DNA from: Candidatus Aenigmatarchaeota archaeon
GTDB lineage: Archaea; Aenigmatarchaeota; Aenigmatarchaeia; GW2011-AR5
Assembly (NCBI GenBank): GCA_016180945.1
Contig: JACPAG010000002.1
Coordinates: 192,210-225,932, forward strand
Direction: 5' to 3'
DNA length: 33,723 nt
In this document: one piece after another, positions 20,365 to 29,511 of the stretch
How positions within the stretch are numbered: the first letter of the stretch is position 1
Layout of the letters: each line of letters begins with the position of its first letter
Program-made: the position numbers and the translations under genes
The notes under the pieces: generated by a model
The model's input: the letters and a program-made list of their open reading frames with translations, nothing else
The model's database searches: none
Told to the model about the DNA's origin: nothing

Positions 20365-23313
20365 ATGGTGGATTTCAACCCTTCTGAGATTACAGACAGG
20401 GAAATTCTGTTGGCGCAATACAATAGACTCTATGATTCTTTAGAAAAGAAGACAGAGAAGTTTAGGGAACTTGCGAAGCAGGCTGAAAAAGAAGCCGGAA
20501 GAGAAACAGAGCTTATTCTTACAAAAGTAGCCGACGATATCGCCGAGGAAAAAGCCGCTGAATTAGGCGATGAGGGTGCTGCGCCAATTATCAAAAAGTA
20601 TCTTCATGATGAAGCCCTCCGTCTTGCGTTTTTTTATCAAAGGCAGTACGAACAAGGGATGTCAAGGCTGCTCGGCAGAATAGCGATGTGGCAAAGAAAC
20701 GTCGCCATGGGCACCATGACCTTCGGCGATGTCTGGCACAATTTCTGGAGCAACATCTGGACGTTTATATTCGGTCCCTGGGTTCTGGGAAGTGCCTTTG
20801 TTTTCCTGCAGTTCCTGTTCATAGGCGCTTTTATCACCACAGTTACAGGTTCAAGCCTCTTGTTGTTATGGCTTGCGCCGGTGGCTGGCGGCGCCGGCGT
20901 GTTTTTCCTGAATTTCCAGAGCAGCAAAAACCCGATGGACTGGCTGACCCACTTCGTATCCGGTGCCATGATAGCTTACAGTTCGGCCATCTTCTGGGTG
21001 GCCATCTTCGCTTCCATCAGCAACTTCCCCGGCGGCACGACGTGGTTCTGGATTGTAACATTCCTTTCCGGCTTATTCATAGGAACGTTTCAATTATACC
21101 AGCTCGGCGGCTTCCGCGCAGTGCTGCAGGTAAGCGTCCTGATTCTGCTTTTCGGTTATATTGCCTTAGGCCCTTATCAGGCCGTTTACAGGTCCACCAT
21201 AGATAAAGTGAAAGAGCCGCTGGCTTTTGCCTTTACGTCTGTCAAGAATGCAGTCAAAGACGTCTGGCTGCTGACGACAAACCCTACAGAATGGTATGCG
21301 CGGCAGCAGATAAAGAATGTCCGCTCGGAAAGCCCGCTGGAATTTCCGAAAGGCGTCGAAGTCGTCAGCCTTGACCCGCTTATACCGGGCGTGGGCATAC
21401 CAGCCGGAGAAGAGTTCAGCGTTGTTGCCGTTATCCAGAATAAAGGCCGCTTGACCGCCAGAGACATCTACATCCGTGCCGAGTGCAACCAGTGGTGCAA
21501 TGCCAAGGATAATGAATACGAGGTCAGCGGCCTGAAACTAAAGACTATCTCTGGCCAGGAGAAGATAGAAGTGCTAAAACCTGGCGAACAGGACAGGATA
21601 ACCGTTTCCAAGTTGACCGCCATAAAGTCGGACCGCAGTGCTTTGCAGTTCGCCAAGGTTACTGTGTTTATAAATTACAGCTATTCGACAAATTCAACCC
21701 TGCCGGTAAAAATAGCGAAAGAGGCGGAAATAGACCGCATGATAGCCGCTAGGGAAGACGTATTCCGCCCTGTTGTATCAATCGCAACGGCAGACAGCCC
21801 TGCGCAACTGTCTTTAAATGTCGGCCCGCAGCCGCTGAAAGCCGGCGACAGCGGCTCACTGCTTATAGCTGTCCTGAACGCAAGGACAGACGGCGATGTC
21901 GTTCTCAAGGCAAACGAGAAATTTTTCGTAGACCTGCCGCCTACCATTGGTACTATTGCTGCATCTGACTCATGTAGGAGCGGCACAAGGAGCGTTGTCT
22001 GCACAGTTGGTGATGATTCAAAAAAATTCTGCAATTCCATCGACAAAGCCAACTGTGAATTTAACGGATGCACATTTGATGATACGAAAGAAGATGGGAA
22101 AAAATGCACAAAGAAACATGACATCATGTGCACTATTCTACCAAAAGAAACAACAAGAACCGTTCTGGGGAAGGTTTTGTTCCCTATTCCAAATTCGATA
22201 AAGCTCCCCGGCACTACGTACACGTCTGACGTTCCAGAGCTAAAGATAAAAGGCAGCGAGTTCTCATCCATACTGCCAGTCTTCTGTTCCTTTACGACAC
22301 AAGCCACCGAAGTCTTCAAGTCCGACAGAATCCGCGCAGAGCTGCCCAGTTACACGTTCGTCACGAAGAAGTCTACGGAAGTTTTGATAACCCAGCCGCT
22401 CGGCGTGATAGAAGACGCGCCTAAGATATCCAACATCAAAGTCGAATCAAAAGCAGGCGACACCACCAAAGCCATAGTATCCTGGACGACAAACAAAAAA
22501 TCAACCGGCGAGATCGGGTACGGGGAAACAAACCAATACGGAAAAACTGCATCTGCCAAGCAGATTAAAGACGCCAAAGAAGATAAGACAGGCATGTTCC
22601 ATCAGGCCGAATTACAGATAGAAACAGGAAAAACATACCATTATAAAATCGATGTAACGGACGATAACGACAATACAGCGAATTCAGGAGACAGAACATT
22701 TGTCGTCGGTGCAGACGGGAAAATTACTGAAGGTTCGACCTTATCTAGCACATCTACCAGTACATCTACAACAAGTTCAACTTCATCAACCTCAACATCC
22801 ACATCAACAACTACGACGACAGCACCTGTCGCATCCGCCTCCCCGGTTAAATACGCTTTTTTAACCCCGGAATTCTATGGAGGAAACATCGGCGGTCTCG
22901 AAGGGGCAGACCAGAAATGCCAGCAATTTGCAGACGCTGCTGGAATCGGGGCATCTAGGAAATGGGTGGCTCTGCTCTCTATCCCAGGCGCAAACGCAAT
23001 AGACAGGATACCGGACACGAAGTACCTGAGATTGGACGGTGAAGTTATCGCCAATAGCAAGGCTGATTTATTTGACGGAAGCATCATGAATCCTATTGAC
23101 CGAAATGAAAAAGGTGAATGGCGTGATATAATGAATGGCGTATGGACCGGTACTAGGCCCGACGGCACTGTTAGTGATGCCCATTGCGGAAGTTGGGCGT
23201 CTGCCGATGGTCGAGGCACGACAGGAGTGCTAATAACCAGTAGTGCTTGGATTGCTAATGATCTTTTACCCTGCGGCAGCAAGTTAAGGAGCCTTTATTG
23301 CTTTGAGGTATAG
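20365..23313 (+). CDS. Large multidomain surface protein with DUF1554-like C-terminus
   Basis: A 982-residue membrane and surface protein. Residues 1-115 are cytoplasmic helices; five to six membrane helices lie between about 130 and 275. Then come an extracellular CARDB-like beta domain (AGEEFSVVAVIQNKGRLTA), a second beta domain, a Cys-rich insert (CNSIDKANCEFNGC), and a fibronectin III-like domain (PKISNIKVESKAGDTTKA, YHYKIDVTDD). A Ser/Thr linker follows, coded by near-repeats of TCAACATCA-like codons at 22735-22830. The last 145 residues (GGLEGADQKCQQFADAAG) match the DUF1554/C-type-lectin-like pattern. Start at 20365 is preferred over GTG at 20317 because AGGTG precedes it and the earlier codons overlap the previous gene. 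Likely an adhesin or receptor. Confidence 0.85.
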   Translation: MVDFNPSEITDREILLAQYNRLYDSLEKKTEKFRELAKQAEKEAGRETELILTKVADDIAEEKAAELGDEGAAPIIKKYLHDEALRLAFFYQRQYEQGMSRLLGRIAMWQRNVAMGTMTFGDVWHNFWSNIWTFIFGPWVLGSAFVFLQFLFIGAFITTVTGSSLLLLWLAPVAGGAGVFFLNFQSSKNPMDWLTHFVSGAMIAYSSAIFWVAIFASISNFPGGTTWFWIVTFLSGLFIGTFQLYQLGGFRAVLQVSVLILLFGYIALGPYQAVYRSTIDKVKEPLAFAFTSVKNAVKDVWLLTTNPTEWYARQQIKNVRSESPLEFPKGVEVVSLDPLIPGVGIPAGEEFSVVAVIQNKGRLTARDIYIRAECNQWCNAKDNEYEVSGLKLKTISGQEKIEVLKPGEQDRITVSKLTAIKSDRSALQFAKVTVFINYSYSTNSTLPVKIAKEAEIDRMIAAREDVFRPVVSIATADSPAQLSLNVGPQPLKAGDSGSLLIAVLNARTDGDVVLKANEKFFVDLPPTIGTIAASDSCRSGTRSVVCTVGDDSKKFCNSIDKANCEFNGCTFDDTKEDGKKCTKKHDIMCTILPKETTRTVLGKVLFPIPNSIKLPGTTYTSDVPELKIKGSEFSSILPVFCSFTTQATEVFKSDRIRAELPSYTFVTKKSTEVLITQPLGVIEDAPKISNIKVESKAGDTTKAIVSWTTNKKSTGEIGYGETNQYGKTASAKQIKDAKEDKTGMFHQAELQIETGKTYHYKIDVTDDNDNTANSGDRTFVVGADGKITEGSTLSSTSTSTSTTSSTSSTSTSTSTTTTTAPVASASPVKYAFLTPEFYGGNIGGLEGADQKCQQFADAAGIGASRKWVALLSIPGANAIDRIPDTKYLRLDGEVIANSKADLFDGSIMNPIDRNEKGEWRDIMNGVWTGTRPDGTVSDAHCGSWASADGRGTTGVLITSSAWIANDLLPCGSKLRSLYCFEV

Positions 23314-23377
23314 GCAAACTCAAACACCATCCCAGAAAGTTTCTCCGGTATTAGCACTTTCTAATCTTTAAATATCT

Positions 23378-23396
23378 AGTTATACATCAGTTATAC
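23378..23396 (+). promoter_or_regulatory. Putative MazE operator, two direct repeats
   Basis: AGTTATAC occurs at 23378-23385 and 23389-23396, 11 bases apart start to start, about one DNA turn. They lie between the TATA-like TTTAAATATC (23368-23377) and the mazE ATG (23406), so bound antitoxin would block transcription. Confidence 0.55.
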
Positions 23397-23405
23397 TGTG
23401 ACTTT

Positions 23406-23633
23406 ATGGAAACTGTAGTAAAGCCGAAAAAATGGGGGAATTCGATAGGCATTATTATACCCAAGGAAATAATTGAAAAGGAAGACATAACGCTTAAAGA
23501 CGAGCTTGTCGTCTACGTTGAAAAGAAAAAGAAACTCGATAAAAAAAGGCTGATGAAAGAGGGCTACTTGGAAATGAAAAAAGATCTGGAAGCAATAAAT
23601 AAAGAGTGGGAAAAAGCCGATTACGAGGAATAG
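23406..23633 (+). CDS. mazE: MazE/AbrB-type antitoxin
   Basis: A 75-residue antitoxin. Residues 1-40 are a SpoVT/AbrB swapped-hairpin DNA-binding domain (KPKKWGNSIGIIIPKEIIE). The C-terminal 35 residues are a charged helix (KEGYLEMKKDLEAINKEWEKAD) that would wrap the toxin. The toxin gene begins one base after the stop. Direct repeats ahead of the gene fit self-repression. Confidence 0.88.
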   Translation: METVVKPKKWGNSIGIIIPKEIIEKEDITLKDELVVYVEKKKKLDKKRLMKEGYLEMKKDLEAINKEWEKADYEE

Positions 23634-23634
23634 T

Positions 23635-23976
23635 ATGCGTATCAGGCGTGGCGACATAGTTCTTGTAAATCTTGAGCCTGTCGTTGGATCGGAACAGGGA
23701 AAGACAAGACCCGCTTTAGTAATACAAAATGATATAGGAAACGAATTCAGTCCGACAACGATTGTAGCACCCATTACGTCTAAGGTGTATTTCAAAAAAT
23801 TCCCTACAAACGTTGAGATAGATTCTATGAATTCGCCTGTCAAAGAAAAATCAACTATACTTCTAAATCAAATAAGAACAATAGACAAGAGACGAATTAT
23901 TAAAAATTACGGTGCTGTTACGGAGAAGAAGATGAAGGAAGTTAACGAAGCAATAATAGACAGCCTTGGTTTATGA
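23635..23976 (+). CDS. mazF: MazF/PemK-type mRNA interferase toxin
   Basis: A 113-residue endoribonuclease of the MazF/PemK fold. Conserved features: RRGDIVLVNLEPVVGSEQGK at the N-terminus, RPALVIQND, the catalytic-strand threonine/serine in APITSK, and KSTILLNQIRTIDKRRI. The length is complete. It ends two bases before a palindromic element that fills the gap to the converging DUF63 gene. Confidence 0.92.
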   Translation: MRIRRGDIVLVNLEPVVGSEQGKTRPALVIQNDIGNEFSPTTIVAPITSKVYFKKFPTNVEIDSMNSPVKEKSTILLNQIRTIDKRRIIKNYGAVTEKKMKEVNEAIIDSLGL

Positions 23977-23977
23977 T

Positions 23978-24085
23978 ATGCTCTGATATAACCCACAGCT
24001 AAAGCTGTGGATTTCTTTGAGCATAGCATCCCAACATTGTTTATGTAGTATCTACCGACTGAAGTCGGTAGTTTTAAACAATGTT
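23978..24085. repeat. Bipartite nested-hairpin element, short form
   Basis: Left half: base stem ATGCTC/GAGCAT (23978-23983 with 24019-24024) around CCACAGCT/AGCTGTGG. Linker AGCATCCC. Right half: AACATTGTTT 24033-24042 with 24076-24085 around CTACCGACT/AGTCGGTAG (24052-24060 with 24063-24071). Segments such as GATATGCTCTGATATA and CATCCCAACATTGTTT are shared with the 15093 copy. It fits exactly between two converging genes and may serve as a two-way terminator. Confidence 0.9.
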
Positions 24086-24093
24086 GAGGATAA

Positions 24094-24978
24094 TCAGACC
24101 CCCATTCCCAGCCTCAGGAAGTTTCTCAGCCCCGGCCCTAATCCAAGAATTAATATGGCAATCTTGATGAAGTTTTTTTTCTGCCTGTCCTGAGAAAAGT
24201 CTTTGTCCATGTAATACAAAACCAGGGGCACGACAGCCAGTTTCAGAATGAACATGGCCGCTGGCCCGAACAGCGATATGAAAAATCCCGATACGACATG
24301 CTGCTCAAAATACGGGAAGAATTGAAGAGCCACAAACGTTGTAGACGCATCAAACATGTGTATGGAAAGGATAAGCTGGTTTTCTTTCGTGAACAGTTTC
24401 TCTACGGCACGGATTTTGTTTCTTATGGCCAATTTTTTCACTGCAAAAAAGGCCGTTGCCCATCCTGCTGCAATGCCCAACATGAGAAACATGGCAAAGA
24501 AATTCGTGAACTTAAGCTGGCTCAGAACAGCGGCTATGATTATTAAGCCGGTTGCAAACCACGTTTTCTGGTAAGGGATTTTTTTTAGTCTCTGGACAGC
24601 CAATGCAAGAACCAGCGAAGCCAGGGCGATCGCAAAAACCGTGACGTACATTACCGGCGATATCAGCAACAGATTCCTCGGAACGCCCTGCGCATCCATC
24701 AGAATAAATGACCGCAGAGGTGTTTCAAGAAAAACGGCGCTTGCCTTTGTCGCTTCCAGAAGGTCTTCCCATCCACGAAGAACACTACCCAGGGCGATAA
24801 ACGGCATTATGCCGAAGAAGAAATTCTTGTCTATTTGTACGTCCAGTTTTTTCAGCATCTTGAACGTCAGGATTACGGCAGCCACAAGGATTATTGCATA
24901 TGTGGCCGTATTTACAATATTGTAGCCCGTATTGTAGATTATAGGGTCGATATAATACGTCTGGAAAAAATCAGCCAT
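24094..24978 (-). CDS. DUF63 family integral membrane protein
   Basis: A 294-residue protein with about eight membrane helices. The N-terminal YNTGYNIVNTATYAIILVAA and the later IHMFDASTTFVALQFF are hallmarks of DUF63, an archaeal membrane family. Length is complete. FFFGIMPFIALGSVLRGWED near residue 52-71 is also typical. Function unknown. It is a lone minus-strand gene converging with mazF and diverging from the first lipoprotein gene. Confidence 0.88.
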   Translation of the reverse strand: MADFFQTYYIDPIIYNTGYNIVNTATYAIILVAAVILTFKMLKKLDVQIDKNFFFGIMPFIALGSVLRGWEDLLEATKASAVFLETPLRSFILMDAQGVPRNLLLISPVMYVTVFAIALASLVLALAVQRLKKIPYQKTWFATGLIIIAAVLSQLKFTNFFAMFLMLGIAAGWATAFFAVKKLAIRNKIRAVEKLFTKENQLILSIHMFDASTTFVALQFFPYFEQHVVSGFFISLFGPAAMFILKLAVVPLVLYYMDKDFSQDRQKKNFIKIAILILGLGPGLRNFLRLGMGV

Positions 24979-25051
24979 GCAGAATTATGGTTGGAAAAAG
25001 AATAAAAGAGGTAAATAATCTTTAATTATAAGAGAGACAAAAGTATAGGAT

Positions 25052-26167
25052 ATGATAGCCAATATTAAAAAATACTTTCCTATCTTACTTCTTGTCTTCA
25101 TCTCCGGCTGCGTAAACCTGCCCGGTTTCGGCACGGACGTTATAAATGCAAATCCGACGTCATCCGAAGAGGGCTTCCGCGACGTTCTGGTTATAAAGGA
25201 CATAAGCACGATACCAAGGTCCCCTGTCTTGCCAGAACAGGATATTTTGTTTTCGTTTGTAATAGAAAACCGTGACAAGGACAAGAAAGCAGAAAACGTT
25301 ATAGTCGATTTGTTCGATGCGCCGCTGTTTAAAAGCCCGACGGAAAAAGACGATAAAGGAAATCTTATATTGTGCAACGACGGCACGAAACCATGCAAAC
25401 CCGACCGATGCGGCGTTGCCAGCCCGTGCACAATCCTTCCAGGCGACCAGAAGCAGATAAACTTCGCCCTGAAAGCGCCTTCAAAGAGCGAGCTGGCAAA
25501 CCTGAGATCGGACATAGAGCTGAGCTTCAGCGTCCGTTACGCATTTACAGGCTCTACGCTTTTTAAAACAGTAGTAGTTAATCTGGACGAAATAAAAGCG
25601 CGGCAGCGCGCAGGCAACCCTATAAGTCTGGATATACCGGAGTTCTTCGGCAGCGGACCGATGAAAATAGACGCCAAGCTCGAAGGCGCGCCTTATATTC
25701 TGTCGCCTTACGGTGCAAGCATTACGTTTACAATAAAAAGCCTTGGCGACCCGTCGATAGGCTCTCTGCTGAATTCAAAGATACCAAAAACTGAAGTTGA
25801 TGCAAATGGAAAGGTCACAAAAGAAGTGTTCAAGATAATTTTCCCCAAAGAATTGATGAATCTCCATACAAAAACTGCATCTATAACCGAAACCGATATA
25901 AAGGACAAACTAGATTTTCCTGCAGAATATTTCACCTGCACAGAAGACAGCATTTCAATAAGGTGCTTGAATAATTATAAGGTGGATGCCACAGGCAAAT
26001 ATGAAGAAATATCCCTCTTCAAAGGCGAGTCAACGCCGCTGTTTTTCAGGATAAAAGAGACACCAGCCATCAGGGAGCCTTTCAGGTCTTTCGACATCAA
26101 GGCGGAGCTGAATTATACTTACGAGCTTCGCAGTTCTGCAAGGATAACTGTAATGCCTATAGGATAG
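25052..26167 (+). CDS. Secreted lipoprotein 1 of three tandem paralogues
   Basis: A 371-residue predicted lipoprotein. A signal peptide (IKKYFPILLLVFISGC) ends with a lipobox cysteine at residue 20. The mature part starts with a CARDB-like beta domain (DILFSFVIENRDKDKKAENV) containing a Cys-rich insertion (CNDGTKPCKPDRCGVASPC), followed by a second beta domain. The pattern FSVRYAFTGSTLF, then KARQRAGNPIS, recurs in the next two genes, showing common ancestry. The three genes probably make an envelope complex; no enzyme motif is seen. Confidence 0.85.
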   Translation: MIANIKKYFPILLLVFISGCVNLPGFGTDVINANPTSSEEGFRDVLVIKDISTIPRSPVLPEQDILFSFVIENRDKDKKAENVIVDLFDAPLFKSPTEKDDKGNLILCNDGTKPCKPDRCGVASPCTILPGDQKQINFALKAPSKSELANLRSDIELSFSVRYAFTGSTLFKTVVVNLDEIKARQRAGNPISLDIPEFFGSGPMKIDAKLEGAPYILSPYGASITFTIKSLGDPSIGSLLNSKIPKTEVDANGKVTKEVFKIIFPKELMNLHTKTASITETDIKDKLDFPAEYFTCTEDSISIRCLNNYKVDATGKYEEISLFKGESTPLFFRIKETPAIREPFRSFDIKAELNYTYELRSSARITVMPIG

Positions 26168-26175
26168 GTGCAAAA

Positions 26176-26973
26176 ATGAAACTGATATTAATTTTGTTTC
26201 TTGTAGTTGTATTCGCAGTCGGCTGCGTCAACACAGCACCGATTATCACAAAAGGCGTTCTCGTAAAGCTGGATGCAAACCCCCAAGAGATTTTCACGGG
26301 CGCGAAAACAACGCTCAGCATAGACATCGACAACAAGGACGTGAAAACCATACGTGATGTTAATGTAGACGTCTTTGAAACGGGGTTGCTCCGCAAATCG
26401 GCGCAGTGCTCAAAATCCATAGCAGAAATGAAACCAAACGCATTTGATTCTTTTTTCTGTTCGTTGCAGGCGCCCGGCGAAATAGGCGCGCAGAAAGTGG
26501 CAACTACTGTTTTTGCGCGCGCCGGTTTTACTACAAGTCTGACTGCAACCCAGCTTGTAAAAATAATTTCGCAGAACGAATATGATTTGAGAAAGAAGAC
26601 GGGAAAGTTTGTAACAGAACCGTTGTCCTATGCGTACCGCGATAATAATCTGGAGCTGCTTGTCGAGTTCAGCGACAACCTGCCTTTAATAGACAGCGCA
26701 GGGAAAAAGTCCTATGTTTCCTTCACCATCAGAAACATCGGCAACGGCTTTATCGAAAAAATATCAAAAGGCGAGATAAAAATAACATCTCCGGGATTAA
26801 TCAGCTGTCCTGACATCCGCGATATGTTTATTTCAGGCACGCAATTCCCGAAATTTACTTGCGAACTAACCCTTCCCGGCGATATAACCTTTTTAAGCGA
26901 CCGAACCATAAATATAGATATTGCGTACAACTACGAAGTGAGAAATAGCATAGACGTCGAAATAAAGAGATAA
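26176..26973 (+). CDS. Secreted lipoprotein 2 of three tandem paralogues
   Basis: A 265-residue predicted lipoprotein. Signal peptide MKLILILFLVVVFAVGC with lipobox Cys-17. It has a CARDB-like domain (TTLSIDIDNKDVKTIRDVNV) and a second domain of the same type as its neighbours (GNGFIEKISKGEIKI). The matching hinge reads RAGFTTSLTATQLVKI then RKKTGKFVTEPLSY. It lacks the Cys-rich insert of copy 1. It starts eight bases after copy 1 ends, so it is in the same operon. Confidence 0.85.
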   Translation: MKLILILFLVVVFAVGCVNTAPIITKGVLVKLDANPQEIFTGAKTTLSIDIDNKDVKTIRDVNVDVFETGLLRKSAQCSKSIAEMKPNAFDSFFCSLQAPGEIGAQKVATTVFARAGFTTSLTATQLVKIISQNEYDLRKKTGKFVTEPLSYAYRDNNLELLVEFSDNLPLIDSAGKKSYVSFTIRNIGNGFIEKISKGEIKITSPGLISCPDIRDMFISGTQFPKFTCELTLPGDITFLSDRTINIDIAYNYEVRNSIDVEIKR

Positions 26974-27087
26974 ATTGTGCTAATAAAGGATGAGAAGAAG
27001 TAAAGGGATAACCGATTTCAGATTACTTCCTGGGTGTTTTATTGCTGGGGTTCCCAGATGCACAGTAGATAGTTAAAAGGTATCCAA

Positions 27088-28089
27088 ATGAAACGTTCCC
27101 CGATTTTGTTGCTTGCACTGATTTTCGTAGCCGGTTGCGTCGGCTCGTCTACCGTAAAAGTCGTCGCAAACGACGGCGTTGTGATTGAAAAATTCTCAGC
27201 CGACCCAAGCGACGTTTTTGATTTCCAGACCACTACATTCTCGCTGGATATCGCAAATACTGGCGGCACGACAGCAAAAAATGTCGACGCAAAGCTGCTG
27301 AACGTGGAAGGCATCTGGAGAAGGTCGGACACTAAAAACCCGATTATTACAGAGGGGACACTTCTAACAGGTGGATCATTAACCCCTCCAAGAATAAAGG
27401 ACAACTTGCCAGGCGACTCGAGATTCCTGTCTGCAACATTCATGGCTCCCAATCTTAGGGAAGGTGACAGACAAACATTTCCTCTGAAAGCCCGTGTAAC
27501 TTATGATTACAAGACAACCGGCTCTATCATAATGAAGGCCGTCAGCTATGAACGGCTGAAAGTCCTCCAGAACCGCGGCCAGTCTGTATCCGACCCGTTA
27601 TCAGAATCAAATTCTGAAAGCCCTGTAAAGATGAAATTTTCCAAAGGTGCTGTACCGATTGTTGTAAACACGCAAGAATTGGGAACTGACAAAATAATAA
27701 GAAGGGACTTCCGCTTTGATATAACAAACATCGGCTCCGGCTTTCCGATAACAAATGACAAGGTCGGCCAGGTTGGCGGAACTACAACAGGAAATAGAAT
27801 CATTCTTAAGGCGCCGTCTGGCATCACTCTGGAGAGCTGCACAGGGCAAAAAGGCGGCAATTCAGAAACCTTTTCCATCGACCTGCGCTCGGACGGAACA
27901 GCACCGCTGTCCTGCACGGTAAAAATAGATACATCAGGCACTACTAAATTTAACACGCCTACGGACGAGGTTTCTTTGACGTTTGATTTCGAGCTTAATT
28001 ACAAGTATTATGTTGAAAAGGACGTTTCCGTGAGCGTCCAGGGAACAAAAACAGACGATGTCACGCCTGGCGGTGTGACTGCAACCTAA
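27088..28089 (+). CDS. Secreted lipoprotein 3 of three tandem paralogues
   Basis: A 333-residue predicted lipoprotein. Signal MKRSPILLLALIFVAGC, lipobox Cys-17. CARDB-like domain (TTFSLDIANTGGTTAKNVDA), hinge RVTYDYKTTGSIIMKAVSYE then QNRGQSVSDPLS, and a second beta domain (FRFDITNIGSGFPITNDK) with two cysteines. It lies 114 bases after copy 2, with a short unannotated gap. It ends five bases before the palindromic element at 28094. Confidence 0.85.
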   Translation: MKRSPILLLALIFVAGCVGSSTVKVVANDGVVIEKFSADPSDVFDFQTTTFSLDIANTGGTTAKNVDAKLLNVEGIWRRSDTKNPIITEGTLLTGGSLTPPRIKDNLPGDSRFLSATFMAPNLREGDRQTFPLKARVTYDYKTTGSIIMKAVSYERLKVLQNRGQSVSDPLSESNSESPVKMKFSKGAVPIVVNTQELGTDKIIRRDFRFDITNIGSGFPITNDKVGQVGGTTTGNRIILKAPSGITLESCTGQKGGNSETFSIDLRSDGTAPLSCTVKIDTSGTTKFNTPTDEVSLTFDFELNYKYYVEKDVSVSVQGTKTDDVTPGGVTAT

Positions 28090-28093
28090 ATCA

Positions 28094-28202
28094 CATCTTC
28101 CTTATATACCGCCGACTTTAGTCGGTGGTTTGAAAGAAGATGGGATCCAGAAGACATTGTTATTTCATCTCTACCTTTAGGTAGGAGTTTTCAATGTCTT
28201 CT
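28094..28202. repeat. Bipartite nested-hairpin element between converging genes
   Basis: Left half: CATCTTC/GAAGATG (28094-28100 with 28136-28142) around ACCGCCGACT/AGTCGGTGGT. Linker GGATCC. Right half: AGAAGACATTG 28149-28159 with 28192-28202 around CTACC-TTTA-GGTAG (28171-28184). Same plan as the 15093 and 23978 elements, with different base-stem sequence. It occupies the gap between the lipoprotein stop and the EndoQ stop. Confidence 0.9.
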
Positions 28203-29425
28203 TAGATAAACCTCTTCAGATTATTTTCTTTATCCACATCCAGCATAATCTTCCCGTAAACGCCGTCATAGCCGGGCTTTATTTCTATCTGCCCTTCACG
28301 ATTTTTTAGAATAATTTCAGCTATGCGCCTGTCGACAACTTTTTCTAAGTCTTCTTTGCTGACATTTAGTGCCACATTAAACTCATTCTTGAACCTGTCA
28401 ATAAGTCTGCTGTATACTTCCCATGTGCCTTTCGAATATGGCGTTGTCCCTAAGGCAGCTGCTATTAATTCTGATAGCGGTATCAATGACTTGAATGGTA
28501 TCGAGTTCTCAGGCACAAAGTCCTCTTCCCTGTCAGCCAGTTCTTCTACCCGATTCAGAACCCCTATGGTCAGTTTGTTTCCGCAGCGCGGGCAGATATT
28601 ATTTAGTTTTTTCGCTTCTTGCGGCTCACAGGAAAAATTGCAGTTGCGGTGGCCGTCAAAATGGTATTTGCCTTCTTCGGGAAAGAATTCAATGGTGAAT
28701 AAAAACTTCTTTTTGTCTTTTTCTTTTATCGCGCCTGTGATTTCATTATACGTTGGTTTGCAATCAAAGGCGCAACATTCTCTTCCCAGTCTCCATGGAT
28801 AAGCGCTGTGGGCATCGGAAAAGGACACCAGAGAGATATTGTCTAACGACGATAGACGCCAGTTCATTTCCGGATTACTTGATAAACCTGTTTCTATCGC
28901 ATGGATGTGTTTTGTTTTCTCCTGAAAGCACTCCTCCAAAGAATCAAACCCGGACATGCTGCCGAATATGCCGAACCACGGCGTCCAAGCATGCGCTGGA
29001 ATTACCATAATGTCTTTTGATATCCCCATTAATCTTTCAACCAGTTCAATAGAAGAGAATCCGAATATCGGCCTGCCGTCATAATCCACCCTTCCTTTTG
29101 ATTTCAGAAACTCGTTTATCTGGTCGGCTATTTCCAGCGTTGGCGACAAAATCAGGTGGTGTATTCTACGTCCTTTTCCGCCCTGCGTATAAACAAGGGA
29201 TATTTCATTTGACAGTATAAACTTGATGCCGTTATACTCGTAAATCCCGTCGGCTTCGACCAGCCTTTGCCTTAGCTCTTGGTTCCACTGCGGATGCGAA
29301 AAGTCTCCAGTGCCCAAAACATCCAGTCCTTTCATTTTCGCATATCTAGCTAAATTCTCCAGATCCAGGTCTTTGGATGTCGCCCGCGAATACTTGGAAT
29401 GGATATGAAGGTCTACAAAATGCAT
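28202..29425 (-). CDS. Endonuclease Q-like PHP-domain DNA repair nuclease
   Basis: A 407-residue protein. The N-terminus VDLHIHSKYSRATSKDLDLE is the PHP metal site and very characteristic of EndoQ, which cuts DNA 5' of deaminated bases (uracil, hypoxanthine). Other ligands: GTGDFSHP, PAHAWTPWFG, SFSDAHS. A zinc site follows with Cys residues in NCNFSCEP and NICPRCGNKL. The C-terminal helical part is present, so length is complete. Start 29425 is chosen because a TATA box lies 25 bases upstream; the earlier TTG is inferior. It is divergent from the dUTPase-like gene, which suggests a shared role against uracil in DNA. Confidence 0.92.
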   Translation of the reverse strand: MHFVDLHIHSKYSRATSKDLDLENLARYAKMKGLDVLGTGDFSHPQWNQELRQRLVEADGIYEYNGIKFILSNEISLVYTQGGKGRRIHHLILSPTLEIADQINEFLKSKGRVDYDGRPIFGFSSIELVERLMGISKDIMVIPAHAWTPWFGIFGSMSGFDSLEECFQEKTKHIHAIETGLSSNPEMNWRLSSLDNISLVSFSDAHSAYPWRLGRECCAFDCKPTYNEITGAIKEKDKKKFLFTIEFFPEEGKYHFDGHRNCNFSCEPQEAKKLNNICPRCGNKLTIGVLNRVEELADREEDFVPENSIPFKSLIPLSELIAAALGTTPYSKGTWEVYSRLIDRFKNEFNVALNVSKEDLEKVVDRRIAEIILKNREGQIEIKPGYDGVYGKIMLDVDKENNLKRFI

Positions 29426-29443
29426 AATTCTAATTTTCAAGAA

Positions 29444-29490
29444 ATGTTATAAGTCTTATTTTGATACAGTCACCTGTATCGTCTTATATC
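29444..29490. promoter_or_regulatory. Divergent promoters of EndoQ and dUTPase-like genes
   Basis: Minus strand: GACTTATAACAT at 29444-29455, 25 bases before the EndoQ ATG. Plus strand: GTCTTATATC at 29481-29490, 26 bases before the dUTPase-like ATG. Both are leaderless layouts, and only 86 bases lie between the two start codons. Confidence 0.6.
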
Positions 29491-29511
29491 CTTATCAATT
29501 TATTATACGTT

